Origin: Hofstenia miamia
Taxonomy: Eukaryota; Xenacoelomorpha; Acoela
DNA: 64,000 bases
Reading direction: 5' to 3'
NCBI GenBank assembly: GCA_004352715.1
Contig: SCFE01000002.1
Coordinates: forward strand, 1,945,094 to 2,009,093
In this document: one piece after another, positions 21,190-32,934 of the stretch
Layout: every line of letters begins with the position of its first letter
Numbering within the stretch: position 1 is the stretch's first letter
The notes under the pieces: model-generated
Seen by the model: the letters and a program-made list of their open reading frames with translations, nothing else
Told to the model about the DNA's origin: nothing
Database searches by the model: none
Program-made: the position numbers and the translations under genes

Positions 21190-22610
21190 AATTCATTTAT
21201 GGATTTCTTTCTTGATATGGACCTTCCATCCACATTTATGGCAACAAGTGTCTGCTTTATTTAATGCTTTCACTGCTCTGTCTTTGGTTTTCTACTGTTA
21301 ACTCCATTTTGATTATCATTGGCTTGATATTTGTCAATTGAGTCCTCATGGCAGCATTTTCTTTAATTGCATTTATATTTTTCAAGGGTGATGCTCAGCA
21401 ATATGGCTTTGCTGATTAGTGTCTCCAGTGAATCTTCCACATCTCTTTGAGCTTAAATGCTCATCTTAGTTCATCTACTAACCCTTTACAGATATGGGAA
21501 AAAGACAACATTTAATCATATGAATTTTCCATTGAGCTTGATTTCAACATACATTTGACCTGCTGCATGTATGCTCTTAGGTAATTGAATCTGTGATTTG
21601 AAGTCTTCACCTCTGTAGTATACCTTAAGATCTCTTATTAATAGTTCATAATTACTTTTCACTATGTTGTCTAACATTAGATAATGTTGAAAGGCTGCTC
21701 CATTAAGATATAGAGGGAACCTTGCTGCTGCCATCTCTTAGCTAACTCTTTGCTCTTGCATGTTTAGCTTGAATATCAACACCCACTCATTGAAGTTAGG
21801 TACAAAGGAGTTCATTTGTCCTGAAAATTTCATTAAAGTGGCTCTAAACAGTGGCATATGGTGTCTGATTCAGCCCAGTATCAATTCAATGAAAAATAGT
21901 TTTTCCTCTGACTTCATTACTGGTTGTAGCTTTTTGTTGATTAGTTCACTAAGTTTGTCCATCCATTGTGCTTCTACATCATCCATTTCTAATTGATCAT
22001 AGCTTTATTTTGATTTCAGTTTTCATGCCCCCTCTAACTGGACCTCTAGTTCCTCCTGCATTGTTTGATTGATCATCAAGATGAGCAGTTTCTCATCATC
22101 TGGATATTCATTGCTATATCTCTGCTGTTCTTAAAGTTTTGTTAGTATGATCTTGTCCTCCAGGAATTCATTTTCTTAGATTAGACTTTCTGTTTTGCTT
22201 GTAGCTCTTCCATTTCCTTGATCAATTGCTTTTCTTTGCCTTCTGTGTTTTGTGATGTTCATGCCATTCACATATCTTATTGTCTTTCACTTTGATTTTT
22301 TGCCTGTGTTGTTCCCTCAGTTGCCTTAGTTGTAACTGAGTGTTTTTTCAGTGAATTCTGTGATGCAAGGTTTTTTTCTGGTTCCTCAAGGTTCTGCTTC
22401 TAGTGTTTTCAATATTTTCCTTCTCTTAGTGGTGATGGTGGTGGTGGTGGTGCTTTGTGTGACTTCCTCTTCTGATGTCTTCTTATTTTCTGATGGCATT
22501 TTAGGGAATTACAGAAATGCCTTTATTTTCACATTTCATATGACTGGGGAGTCTTTATATTTACTCTCTGTCACCCTGGATGCAGTTGTTTGGTGAAAAA
22601 CAGAATGGTT
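21190..22610 (-). pseudogene. E7 gag remnant
   Basis: Minus-strand gag of the same family. The strongest part (21,516-21,734) reads MAAARFPLYLNGAAFQHYLM and LLIRDLKVYYRGEDFKSQ, matching the E1 capsid motif ARFPLYLSGAAYQHYL. In another frame at about 21,770-21,830 the preceding block (TGxINSFxPxFNEW.xIF-like) is visible. A degenerate zinc knuckle (CHKCGWKVHIKKE, last Cys lost) lies near 21,205-21,245. The region 22,000-22,600 has lost its frame but is Glu/Gln/Lys-rich in the minus sense, as expected for the N-terminal coiled coil. Several stops and frameshifts are present. Confidence 0.6.
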
Positions 22611-23511
22611 ATATTTTGCATTCTGTTCAACTAAAGAGTCTTTCTGTTTACTCTTTGTCATGACTGACATTCTTCAAGAATATTCCTATGTACATTTTCT
22701 TGTGATCATAGCATATTGTTTTCCATCCATTCTTTGGAAGCATGTCATTGCTGCCATGTGAAATCCTTTACTCTCAATGATATCTTCATTATTTTGTGAT
22801 TAATCAACTATCCATGACAGTAACTGTTTCAACTCTTAATCATCAGTAGTACCAATCCCTAAATTAGTAGTTTCATATGCATAGTACTGAATATATCTAT
22901 AATATATCCACAAGTAAGGCTAATGACTGACATTGGTGTATTTAGCTGTTACAAGCACTGCTGACTTAAATAGCATCATGCTGAAAAGTTGCAGTTATAG
23001 TGGATAAACAACTCCAGTGCATTTCTCTACATGATGTCTGTGACTAACTCAATTAACATTGATAACAAAAACTCACCTAATTTTCATTAGAGTGAAATGC
23101 CCTCAATTATTGATTTCCATATAAATGAACAATAGATAAAGTTCATTGTTAAGTAAGTTAAATATTAATTGACAATTGATCATTGCATATTAAATTATAC
23201 CTTTTCCTCAATCACTGGTGTTACAATTTTCTTTCAACAAATGAAAGGGCATTGGATTTGTAGTTCATCATATAATTAAATAGTGTGTAAATTTATTACT
23301 GACATTCTATTTGGACAACATGTTAATAATCATTCATTGATAAAAGCATTCATAGATGTTAGTTACAATCATTGAATTAATAAGGCATTAGTATCCATTA
23401 ATTGATTTTAGAATGCACCATCAATATCCATCATTAACTCACCATTGCCAAAGCCACATAGAAATTTAGCTAACTATTTTCATTATTATCTCCAATAAGT
23501 TGAAGCATAAT
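22611..23511. other. Decayed noncoding sequence, probably old LTR
   Basis: CpG-poor AT-rich sequence on the 5' side of E7 gag with no open frame. Its position fits an eroded leader and 5' LTR of E7, but no ends could be defined. Confidence 0.3.
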
Positions 23512-24277
23512 TGTAGCATCATCCAAATCAATCAAGCTGCTAATGTCAAATCAAGAAGAGAATTATAAAATTACACAATCAGTTAGATGAATTTGTATTA
23601 TGCAACCAAGCAAAAATAAGTGTCAACTATAAGAGATTAGTATCTGTCAATAAAAATACTTTTGGCAAAACTGAAGGGGTGAAATCACTTCCATTATTTT
23701 TAGCCACCCTATTGGCAAAATAAGAGTATAAATTTGAAATCAACAGGTACTTTTCTGAAATTACTATTGACTATAGTGTGACTGATAAAGTAACCAAGCA
23801 TGTACTAATTAATAAATGTAGGTTAGGAAGCTGCTCAATATTAAACTATTTATTAAAGCCAATATATTTCAGTAATGTCTACATGTAATATTAATTGAGC
23901 AGCTAGTAACAAGTCCAGTTGCATATTCATGAAACACTTTGACAAAAGAGAGGCTAAGTCAAATTGTGTCTTGTCTTGAGAATACACCAAGCTAGAATAG
24001 GGTACACATAAGTTATATCACTGAGCTGAGAAGTGGAACTCAACCAAATAGATCCTCAGTGAACAAGCAAAACTGGATGTGGAGATCAGCTTTGGGCAGA
24101 TGCCCATCATTAATCATTGGAGAAGATGCTGTATGGCTTTGTCACCTAAATAGTGAATAGTTAAACACACAAAAGCTAAACAATCTCTAGTTAGTAAATC
24201 CCTACTTGCAAATATACAACTGATGTTATAGAGTAACAAAGGATGAACAGTAATAATGCCTGGCAGAGGATGTTACA
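23512..24277 (+). repeat. LTR type B, internally deleted, sense plus
   Basis: Begins TGTAGCATCATCCAAATCAA and ends GGCAGAGGATGTTACA, the same termini as the E2 LTRs, with the TG...CA ends of retroviral LTRs. At 766 bp it lacks about 300 bp of the middle compared with 44,169-45,309. No adjoining plus-strand gag is seen, so it is a solo or truncated LTR. Confidence 0.65.
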
Positions 24278-24801
24278 TAATTAAAGAATGACTGAACTCT
24301 ACTAAAAGTTGATACTGAATTTCATACAGCTTACATTTCCACTATAATAATTTTCTGGTATACTAAAAAGAACTTACAGGTCTTTTCTAGCTTGATGAAA
24401 TTATTGATTATATATTTAAATTTCTGTTATGGCTCATTTCACTCCAAAGCCAAATGATTTACTTTTAGCCTGAACTCTATTTTGCCATAGCTCCTTTTTG
24501 ACCTTTATTCAAAATTCCTGATTATTGATAAAGAAAAATACTCTAAATGAAATTCTTATTTCATTGCACTGCTAACACTGTGGTGCCTTTAAGGTTGAAC
24601 GTTTTTCATAATTAGCTAGCTATTGATTAAATTTAGTTTATATCTAGTAACAAATTTGAAAAAGGCTGTTCAGCTAATTGTAGGAACTTATCCTATTACT
24701 TTTTAGATCCAAATTATAGACTATAAATGACTGATAAGAGACTGCATCATTAATTAATTTTTAGTTAGGAAGCTGCTATGTTATTTATCTATCTATTTAT
24801 T
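24278..24801. repeat. LTR-like sequence, type C fragment
   Basis: Similar to 19,970-20,190 (shared AAGTTGATACTGAATTTCA-like and CAAAGCCAAATGATTTAC-like stretches). It is cut off where LTR type A begins near 24,802. Confidence 0.35.
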
Positions 24802-26103
24802 TGTGCAGCATCATCTCAAAATAATAGCTGCAACTAAAGAAGAATTAACGTAGAATGATTATAGTGATTAAATACAATCAAAAATATTAGTGTAAAATTT
24901 AGTTATGATTCTATTCATTTTGTAAAGATGCAACTAAGCTACAATATTGTGCAAACTAAGAGAAACTTGTTAGCTGATCAAGTAACATTTGACAAATTGC
25001 TAGAAGCAAAATAACGCTTACATATGAACAGCCATATTGGCAGAAGAATTATTTGAAATTCAAAATTGGCAGGTACTTTAGAAATTTTAAATAAATAGCT
25101 TTGAAATTAACTAGAAATTTGATGAACAATAAATTCTTCGGAGTTTATTTTATTTCTTAATCTTCATTTATCTGGTTTGATTAATTACTAAAATGTGCAG
25201 CTAGGCGAGTTGTGTTTAGTAGTGGCTGGATCCCATCACGGGATCGATTCGGAGGGTCCTTGTGCCAGTCACGAAACTGCACTTACGTTACGGTTAGGAG
25301 TTTTTCGATTCTCGCCTAGTCTGACTATCGATCTATACATGTACGAAATAATCAATGCTTGAAACGACTGGATAGTCGAACCCTAGGAATATACATGTTA
25401 TTAATAGTAGGAGACTCGACTATAATTGACTAAATAAGTGACCTTACATGTATCCCTATTAAATGTAAGTTTAGGAAACTGCAATCTTATTAATTAGATT
25501 ACTAAGCCAATAAGTTTATGGTAATGGCTACATTAATAATATTGTAACATCCTCCACCTAGCNTGACTAAATAAGTGACCTTACATGTATCCCTATTAAA
25601 TGTAAGTTTAGGAAACTGCAATCTTATTAATTAGATTACTAAGCCAATAAGTTTATGGTAATGGCTACATTAATAACATTTGAACACAGTTAGTATCAAT
25701 GCCTGGTTGCTTTATTTGAACAAATCAACAAACACTGTACAAAGTTGAGTTTAAGTCAGTTACAACTTAACATGAGTGCACACACTGAACTCAAGTAAGG
25801 TACACATAATTAGTTCCAATTGAGCTGAGTTGGTGCAGTGGATTCAATCGTCATTCGTAAAGGAGGGGAACTGTGCTGTGGAGATCAGCTTTGGGCAGTG
25901 GCCCACAGAAGAACTGGAGAAGAAACGTCACGCGGCTCCATCACCTAAATAGTGATAATTAATACTTGATTAACATAACTAGTTGATCAAAAAAGGAAAA
26001 GTTTGGCGATTCGATAATTCAGTAACTCCTCACCCGCAATTTACTAAGTGCTAATTATCAACCATAATACACAGTGCAAATAAGCCAGGTGGAGGATGTT
26101 ACA
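24802..26103 (+). repeat. LTR type A, sense plus, with assembly duplication
   Basis: Starts at a degenerate TGCAGCATCATCTC and ends CAGGTGGAGGATGTTACA at 26,103. It contains the type A core (GCAGCTAGGCGAGTTGTGTT near 25,200, then CACGAAACTGCACTTACG). A 113-bp segment is present twice (25,427-25,539 and 25,564-25,676) around a single N at 25,563, with a reversed LTR terminus between them. This looks like a mis-joined gap. Without it the length approaches the other type A LTRs (about 1,155 bp). Confidence 0.65.
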
Positions 26104-26869
26104 ATAGGGGTTTTTCTTCATTATAGCTTTCCTATCGATTGTTGTTCGTTTTATTTTATTATCAAGTTTACTATAGCCCTCGTAGTAGAATTTACAGTTT
26201 GGTTGTATTGGAAGTTCATCATTGGTACTACAATGTATTTAATTCTTATTCGACCTACGGACCTAATTCCTATGTTTATGCTGGCCATGTTGATTATTCA
26301 CATGTATGATAGGTTATTAGCATATAGATATTTATCTGTAGGGTTATTACATGTAAGGCATGATAACAAGCTAATGCATTCAGGTTGCAAATTCTCTTTA
26401 TATTACAACATCATCAATAACAAGAACAATCAATGCATTAAATTAGTAGGTTATCCACACATTGTCACAATTTCATTATCACACAACAATGCATGCACTG
26501 AGTCCTCTTTACGGCAATTGGTGTTTCTTTAGACAAAACAGTGTTCACTGGAATTACGAATACCACGAATAACAACATAGAGCTTCAATTCCTCTTTGTG
26601 CTGTGCTTCAGGTCGGGTGCGTAACCCTAACCCTAACCCTGTACTTTGTACCAACCATCTCTTGTCTTTGAACCTAAATTACACTGTCATTACTCCAAGC
26701 TTCAAAGATAGTTGTTGCATATATATATGAAATGGTAAGTAAAAATAAAAGAATAGAGATGGGATTTGGAATCTGTCACCTACCTTACTCGGTAACAAAT
26801 AGGAAACAGTCGAAGTGGCTCCTAAATTACGCTTAAGTTTACTAGTTGGAAGGTTGTCAAGATTCAACA
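26104..26869 (+). repeat. Probable 3' part of the E1 5' LTR
   Basis: The stretch lies between the end of LTR A and the PBS, and ends TTCAACA, directly adjoining TGGCGACC. It may be the E1 LTR itself, starting TGTTACAATAGGGG at 26,098. An open frame across 26,074-26,532 is hydrophobic and matches nothing; I treat it as chance. It contains a three-unit telomere-like repeat at 26,622-26,640. Confidence 0.4.
26622..26640. repeat. Interstitial telomere-type repeat (TTAGGG)3
   Basis: TAACCCTAACCCTAACCCT, i.e. three TTAGGG units on the minus strand, inside the probable E1 LTR. Confidence 0.9.
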
Positions 26870-26883
26870 TGGCGACCATGACA
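26870..26883 (+). promoter_or_regulatory. E1 primer-binding site (tRNA-Arg type)
   Basis: TGGCGACCATGACA immediately after ...CAACA. From memory, several Gypsy-group elements (mdg1/412 type) use a TGGCGACCGTGACA primer site complementary to the 3' end of tRNA-Arg; E1 differs by one G-to-A change. The equivalent E2 site is at 45,421. Confidence 0.65.
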
Positions 26884-27105
26884 GGCGCCCAACATGCGCA
26901 AAGAAATTCGAGTTAAGATAGTTGTTTCTTCTTGAATAAATCGAATTGGAAATAGTAATCTAGTAATTAGAAAATAGTCAAATGGTTAATAGTGTTACAA
27001 AAGTGACTAAAGAAAGAAGAAAGAAGAGGGAACGAATACGAACATTACACTGGAGCACATAAGAAACGTAAGAAAGGACTACTAAATTGGATACCCTAAG
27101 CATAC

Positions 27106-27706
27106 ATGAGAGAAATGGTGAATTCAAAGAAAAAAACTACTAGGATTAAACCCAGAACTCAAAAGACTCCCCAAGCAAGAAGTACACCCGAAGCACAGGA
27201 TGTAATTGTGTCCCCAGAAAGTGAAAAATCCCCAATGGAACTGGTACTACAACCCGCAGAGTTAACAAATGAATTTACAATAACCCAGCTAACGGAAATT
27301 ATTGAAAATAATACTAAGGAAAGAAAGGAGTTGACAAAACAAATAGAACATTTAACAAAAAGAATAATTGAAGTGGAAATAAAAGGTATCGAAAAAGAGA
27401 AATTAGTTCAAGAAATAAAGGAAGACATGAGCATACTTTTGACGGAGCAGTGGAATCTGTTTCAACAACAGATAGAACAGTTGACCAAAGTCAACAAAGA
27501 AATAAAGCTCCAATGTGAACAATTTCAAAAAATGTTAAAAGAGCTTCATGAAGAAAACGCTAACTTACGAGAGGATAATATATTAAAGCAATTGGAAATT
27601 GACAATTTAAAAGATGAGCTGTGATTAATCAAGTTAAAGAAAACCGAAAAAGAAACAATAGAGAATGTTATAGTGGAGAAACCGCACGGATTGAATTCAG
27701 CAATAC
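27106..27706 (+). pseudogene. E1 gag, N-terminal coiled-coil half
   Basis: Open from MREMVNSKKKTTRIKPRTQ at 27,106 to a TGA at 27,622-27,624, continuing in the same frame (LIKLKKTEKETIENV) to 27,706 where LTR A interrupts. Residues 1-60 are basic then acidic and proline-rich. From about residue 65 (TITQLTEIIENNTKERKELT) the protein is a long Lys/Glu/Gln/Leu-rich coiled coil through LREDNILKQLEIDNLKDEL. The nearest upstream ATGs give no better start. Role by position: assembly domain of the structural polyprotein. E2 has the equivalent at 45,691-46,250. Confidence 0.7.
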
Positions 27707-28861
27707 TGTAACATCCTCCACCTAGCTTATTACGCCATGTCTAACTACTGATAATGAGTACTCGGTAAATTGCGGGTGAGGTGTTACCAAGTTGTTGAAC
27801 CATCAGACCTTTCTCTCTTATTAACTAGTTATGTTAATTAAATAATTGAGTATTGACCATCACTGTTTAGGTGACAGAGCAGTATGACGTTTCCTCTTTG
27901 GTTCTTCCATGGGCTCCACCCGAAGCCGATCTCCACAAGACAGCTCCTCTCCTTCTTAACTGATGATTGAGTCCATGGCACCACCTCAGCTCAACTGGAA
28001 CTAATTATGTGTACCTTACGTTAGCTCGGTGCATGCACTCAAGTAAAGTTGTAACTGACTTAAACTCAAAGTTGTAAAGTGTTTGTTGTTTTGATTTAGT
28101 AAAGCAACCGGGCATTGACACTAACTGCATTTACAAAATATTAGAATAGCCATTACCGTAAAACTATCGGCTTAATGATTTAAGTAATAAGATTGCAGTT
28201 TCCTACACCTACATTTAATAGTATTACATGTAAGGTCATTTATCAAGTCAATTATAGTCGAGTCTCCTACATTTAAGAACATATATATATTCCTAAGTGT
28301 CGACTATCCAGTCGTTTCAAGCATTGATTATTTCATACATGTATTGATCGATAGTCAGACTAGGCAAGAATCGAAAAACTCCTAACCGTAACATAAGTGC
28401 GGTTTCGTGACTGGCACAAGGACCCTTCGAATCGATCCAGTGATGGAATCCAGCCACTACTCAACACAACTTGCCTAGCTGCACATTTTATTAAATAATC
28501 AAACCAGATAAGAGTAGAATGAAAATAAAATAAACTCTGAAGAATTTATTGTTCATCAAAATTCTGGTTGAATCAAAGCTATTTATAAAAATTCTACAAA
28601 AGTACCTACCGATTTTAAATTTCAAATGATTCGTCTGCCAATATGGCTGTTCCTACGTAAGCGTTATTTCACTCAATTTAATTTGTCAAATGTTTCTTGA
28701 TTGGCTAACAAGTTTTCTTAATTTGAACAATATTAAAGCTTAGTTGCATCTTACAAAAATAACTAAGATCATTAACTAAATTTTACAATCAATTCTAATT
28801 AATATTAATCATTCGACGTTGTTCTTCACTTGCAGCTTAGTTGCTTTTGGATGATGCTACA
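27707..28861 (-). repeat. Solo LTR type A inserted in E1 gag, sense minus
   Basis: 1,155 bp. On the plus strand it reads TGTAACATCCTCCACCTAGC ... GGATGATGCTACA. The flanks are ...GCAATAC and ATACCAC, a 4-bp (ATAC) direct repeat consistent with target duplication by a Gypsy integrase. It splits gag exactly between the coiled coil and the capsid region. It retains CpGs and is close to the copies at 40,319 and 55,519, so it is a young insertion. Confidence 0.85.
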
Positions 28862-29887
28862 ATACCACAAAAGGAGGTATCAATACAAGACTACAAAAAT
28901 GCGGAAACTGAGGAAGAATTTATAGAAAAATTAGTTGAAAAAGTAACAAAACAGGTTAAAGAAAATGTGGAAAAACCGATTGAAAGGAAACCATTGTTTC
29001 AAAATACAATATTGTTAGAAGATGAGGAAAATGAAACATCAACATGTAAAGCAATACTGCCTAAATTTACAGGCAGGGTGGACAATTACTCGCCTACATT
29101 TAATGAACGGTTAGAAATATTCGAAATGAGTATGAAGGAACGAAAGGTAACACAACATAGGGCAGCAGCAAGATTCCCACTATATTTAAGTGGAGCAGCG
29201 TATCAGCATTATTTAGTGTTGGACTTGGAAACAAAAATGAACTACAAAAAATTAATAGGAGAATATAGACAATACTATGATGATGAAAGCTTTAAGAGCC
29301 AATATAGAATGCTGCTAAACGGAATGAAGATGAACAGTAAAGACGACTTACAAAATTATATGTCTCAAGTAGAGAGATTGTTAAAACTTAGTTCCAGAGA
29401 ATGTAGTTATTCTAAATATGATTTATTTGCACATATTTCAAAAGGATTGCCAGAGGCAATACGAATGCAATTCCAAATTTAATGTGATGCAGACGATGCA
29501 TTGGACAAAATGATTAGGAAAGGATTGGTGATACAAATTACAATGGAAAGTAATGTGAGGATTAGCAAGAAATCAACAATTACAAAACAAGTAGTTAATC
29601 GCGCAATACCAATTGTGAATAAACCAACAGGTAAGACGATAATAAAGAAATCTGGAGAAGAATTAGTGAAAATAAAATTAAAAGATGGAATGGTGAAGCA
29701 AATTAAATGGAAAGATCTAAAGTGTCAAGCCTGTGGTAACAAGGGACATACGAAAAAATACTGTAAGCAACAAATAAATTTGATAGAAGAGGAGGATGCG
29801 GATTTCAATGAAGAAGACTTAATAGACAATGAGGAAGAGCAAGAAGAAGAGGAAATGGAATCCGCGGAAGTAGAAAATTTAAATTAG
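28862..29887 (+). pseudogene. E1 gag, capsid and zinc knuckle half
   Basis: One frame with a single stop (TAA 29,480-29,482). After an acidic start (NAETEEEFIEKLVEKV) comes the capsid-like block KAILPKFTGRVDNYSPTFNE, ARFPLYLSGAAYQHYLVLD, SFKSQYRMLLNGMK, then QNYMSQVERLLKLSS and YDLFAHISKGLPEAI, which resembles the retrotransposon gag capsid fold seen in Ty3/Gypsy elements. After a basic linker a CCHC knuckle, CQACGNKGHTKKYC (29,723-29,764), has all four ligands. An acidic tail (EEEEMESAEVENLN) ends at 29,887. Confidence 0.8.
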
Positions 29888-29919
29888 AGGGAGCGCTGTT
29901 TCTGAAAAACCGAGCACCT

Positions 29920-30501
29920 GTACTAATAGTGACTGATCTACAAAAAACAAATACCATAACAATGGTTATTAATGGAGTGATGGTAGGAGCAACAGTAGAT
30001 ATGGGAGTGGTGATATCTATAATAACAGATGAATGTGCGAAGAAAGTTGGCTTTCAAAGACAACAATTAAACAATGAGAAAAATAGATAAATAAATGCTT
30101 CTGGATACTACATTGACGTAAAAGGGAAGCTGGAAGATGTACCAATAAGAGTGGCAAATATGACATTTCAACAAACTTTGATGGTAATTGATACAGAGAG
30201 AAACCAATTGCCATATGAAGTGATATTGGGTAATGATTTTCTCACAAATAACAAGTGCATTATAAACTATAAGGATAAAATGATAACTGTACAAGAAGAG
30301 GTAGTAACAACATATGAAGATCGTGACATGGAAGATACAATAGTGTTAAAGTTGACAGAAGATGTGAAAATTTTGCCAAATAATTGGAAAATGTGTGAAA
30401 TTCAAACAAGTGAAAGAATAAATACCGCGGTAATGATATATGACCAAAAGGGTATAAATACAAAGAGACTATCAATTCCATCGAGCTTGTGCACAATATG
30501 A
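29920..30501 (+). pseudogene. E1 retropepsin-like protease
   Basis: Aspartic protease of pol. MVINGVMVGATVDMGVV near 29,961-30,010 is the active-site block, but the catalytic DTG reads DMG. A stop (TAA at about 30,088) breaks the frame inside NEKNR*INASGYYID. The downstream half (30,151-30,501) has the flap-distal block YEVILGNDFLTNNKCIINY, which fits the retropepsin ILGxD motif, then NNWKMCEIQTSERIN and KRLSIPSSLCTI. E2 keeps the DTG at the same place. With Thr replaced, this copy is likely inactive. Confidence 0.7.
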
Positions 30502-30520
30502 GAAGGCAAGGGGGATACCA

Positions 30521-31807
30521 GTGTTAAACGTGACAAATCACGTAGTCAATGTTAATAAAGACAAGATTACGATAAAAGGGAAGACAGTGAAATCTGAGAA
30601 GCAGACAGTAAACAAAACAATAAACATAATAATGAAAGAAGAAGAAGTATTTCAGATACCGGAAATTAAGGAAGAAGAATACCCACATCTGAATAATGAA
30701 GAAAAGGAAAAGCTTGTAGAAATTTTAAATAAGCATAATAAAATATTCAACTTCGGAGAAATCAGTGTGGGGAAAGCAATTGGAGAAATGCATAAAATAA
30801 TTATGACAACGGATGAACCAATTAGATTGCCTTGCAGGAGAGTGCCGGAGAATCTGAAAGAAAAATATAATACAATTCTGAATGAACTCATTGATAATAA
30901 AATTATAAGACCAAGTGAAAGTCCTTAGGCGTCACCAACGGTATTTGTAAAACAGGGTGAAAAATAGAGGCTTTGTATAGACTTCAGAAAATTGAATGAC
31001 GTAACCAAAAAAGACGCTTATCCATTACTGTGAATAGAGGACATGATATATGAAGCAACAAAAAACAAATACTTTACGTGAGTTGACTTATGCAAAGCAT
31101 ACTGGCAAGTACCAATGGAACCTAAGGATATTGAAAAAACCGCGTTTATAACTCCCTACGGTCTGTTTGAATGGATGTATATGGCATTCGGACTTTGCAA
31201 TGCACCAGCGACGTTTCAGAGGTATGTAACGAAAGTGTTAAAACAAAAGAATAAAAAAATGGAAGACGGAGTGTGCGCGTATATAGAAGACATATTAATA
31301 GCGAGAAATAAAGTAGATGAGCATTTAGAAAAATTGGATAGAACGTTAACAATTCTATATAATGCCAGACTCAGGGTAAATGGAAAGAAATGTGAAATTT
31401 TAAAAACTGAAGTAGTGTTTTTGGGAAGAAGAATACAACAAGGTGAAATTAAAATGAAAAACAACGCAAAAGAAATGATTTTAAATATTAAAAGCCTGAA
31501 AACAAAGAAGGACATACAGAGAATAATGGCGTTCATCAACTATTATGGATCATTCATACCAAACATAGCTCAGAAAACAATGAGAATAACAGCATTGCTT
31601 AAAAAATCTAAACCGTTTGAATGGACATGGAGAGAAAAGGAACAATTAGAAAACATCAAAAATGAACTTGCTAAAATGCCTTCATTAAACACACCTTATT
31701 ATGAAGAAGAGTTTATATTAGATTGCAATGCGAGCAATGTTGCGATAGGGGCTTGTTTGGGACAAATGAAAAATGGTAGAGAAGTACCTATACAATTCTT
31801 TAGCTGA
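30521..31807 (+). pseudogene. E1 reverse transcriptase
   Basis: Single frame with four in-frame stops (30,926; 30,965; 31,031; 31,079). Blocks in order: IRLPCRRVPENLKEKYN, IIRPSESP, SPTVFVKQGEK, RLCIDFRKLNDVTKKDAYP, VDLCKAYWQVPMEP (motif A), TAFITPYGLFEWMYMAFGLC and NAPATFQRYVTKVL (motif B), AYIEDILIA (motif C), KCEILKTEVVFLGRRI (motif D and primer grip), then the connection block INYYGSFIPNIAQKTM. This is a typical Ty3/Gypsy RT. Motif C is Y-I-E-D instead of Y-x-D-D (31,280-31,291), so one catalytic Asp is Glu. Confidence 0.85.
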
Positions 31808-32138
31808 CGACTAAGAACAAGTGAAGAAAATTATGGGTCAACAAAGTTAGAGATGTTAGCAGTTAGTAGAAAGTATAAAGAAATTTAGATACTTTTTGAT
31901 TGGACAAAAATTTAAAGTGTGAACAGATAATAGTGGCTTGGCATGGCTCAAAAAATTTTCAGGAGATAAGTCGTTGATTGTGTCGAGGTGGATAGAGTAT
32001 CTAAACGAATTTAGATTTACAATTGAACACAGGAAAGGTACGTTACATAAAAATGCTGATTTCTGGACTGCACTACCAGAATACCAAAGAGATGTAGAAA
32101 AGCAGGAAGGAGAAAAGAAGAGATTTGATCACAATTAA
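31690..32138 (+). pseudogene. E1 RNase H
   Basis: Follows RT in pol and removes the RNA strand of the hybrid. EEEFILDCNASNVAIGACLG near 31,710-31,765 corresponds to the first catalytic-Asp block (ILxTDASxxGxGA), with Asn in the usual second position. After frame breaks come ENYGSTKLEMLA, a block like RTDNSGLAWLKKF near 31,915-31,955 and FTIEHRKGTLHKNADFWTAL near 32,018-32,077, which is the terminal His/Asp block (H.xGxxNxxADxLS). Several frameshifts between 31,807 and 31,940. Confidence 0.75.
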
Positions 32139-32934
32139 AGAAGAAATCAGCAAAGGTGAAATTGTCAAAAAACAGAAAATAGATCTGATAATGACGGAGA
32201 TAAGAAGAAAATTGGAACACAGCAATGAGAAAATACGCAAGGAAGCAAATAGCTACTTCCAGAGATATACATGGAAAATAAATCAAAACGGGTTACTATA
32301 TGTACATGGAAAAACATTAAGAATAGCGATTCCGGAATACTACAAAACGGAACTGGTAAGAAAAATTCATGAGAAAGGGCATATTGGAATAATCCAAACT
32401 GAACAAACATTTAATGCAAGATTTATAACGATCAGGGTTAGAAAGGTAGTAGAAGATGTTATTAATAAATGTACCACATGCCTGTTAAATAATAAGAGTC
32501 ATTTCCCAAGGCAAATGGCGCCATTGGAAAAAATAATAACAAATGCACTGAATCAAATAGTACATGTTGACATAGAAAAATTGTCACATATATTCTGGTA
32601 ATAGTAGACAATTTTACGAAGTACACAAGGATGATTCCATTGGATTCCACAACAGCAAAAATCGTGGCAGAGAAGATAATGAAAGAGTGGATATTAAAAT
32701 TCGGACCCATGGAATTAATAATATCTGACAGAGGTGTGCAATTTGAAAGTAAATTGTTTGAAGAAATGACGAAATTGTTGGAAATAATGACAGAGAAAAC
32801 AACGGCTTACCACCCACAAGCAAATGGGGCAGTGGAACGCTTAAATAGAACAATGATTAAATTAATCAGAGTATTAACATCGAGGATTGGCGGGAGAGAT
32901 TGGAGAGAGGTGATAGAAATGGTAGAATACTATT

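Noticed and set aside
26074-26532. 152-codon hydrophobic open frame, plus strand
   Set aside because: Lies across the LTR A end and the probable E1 LTR, has no recognisable motif, and its start is in LTR sequence. Hydrophobicity follows from AT-rich codons.
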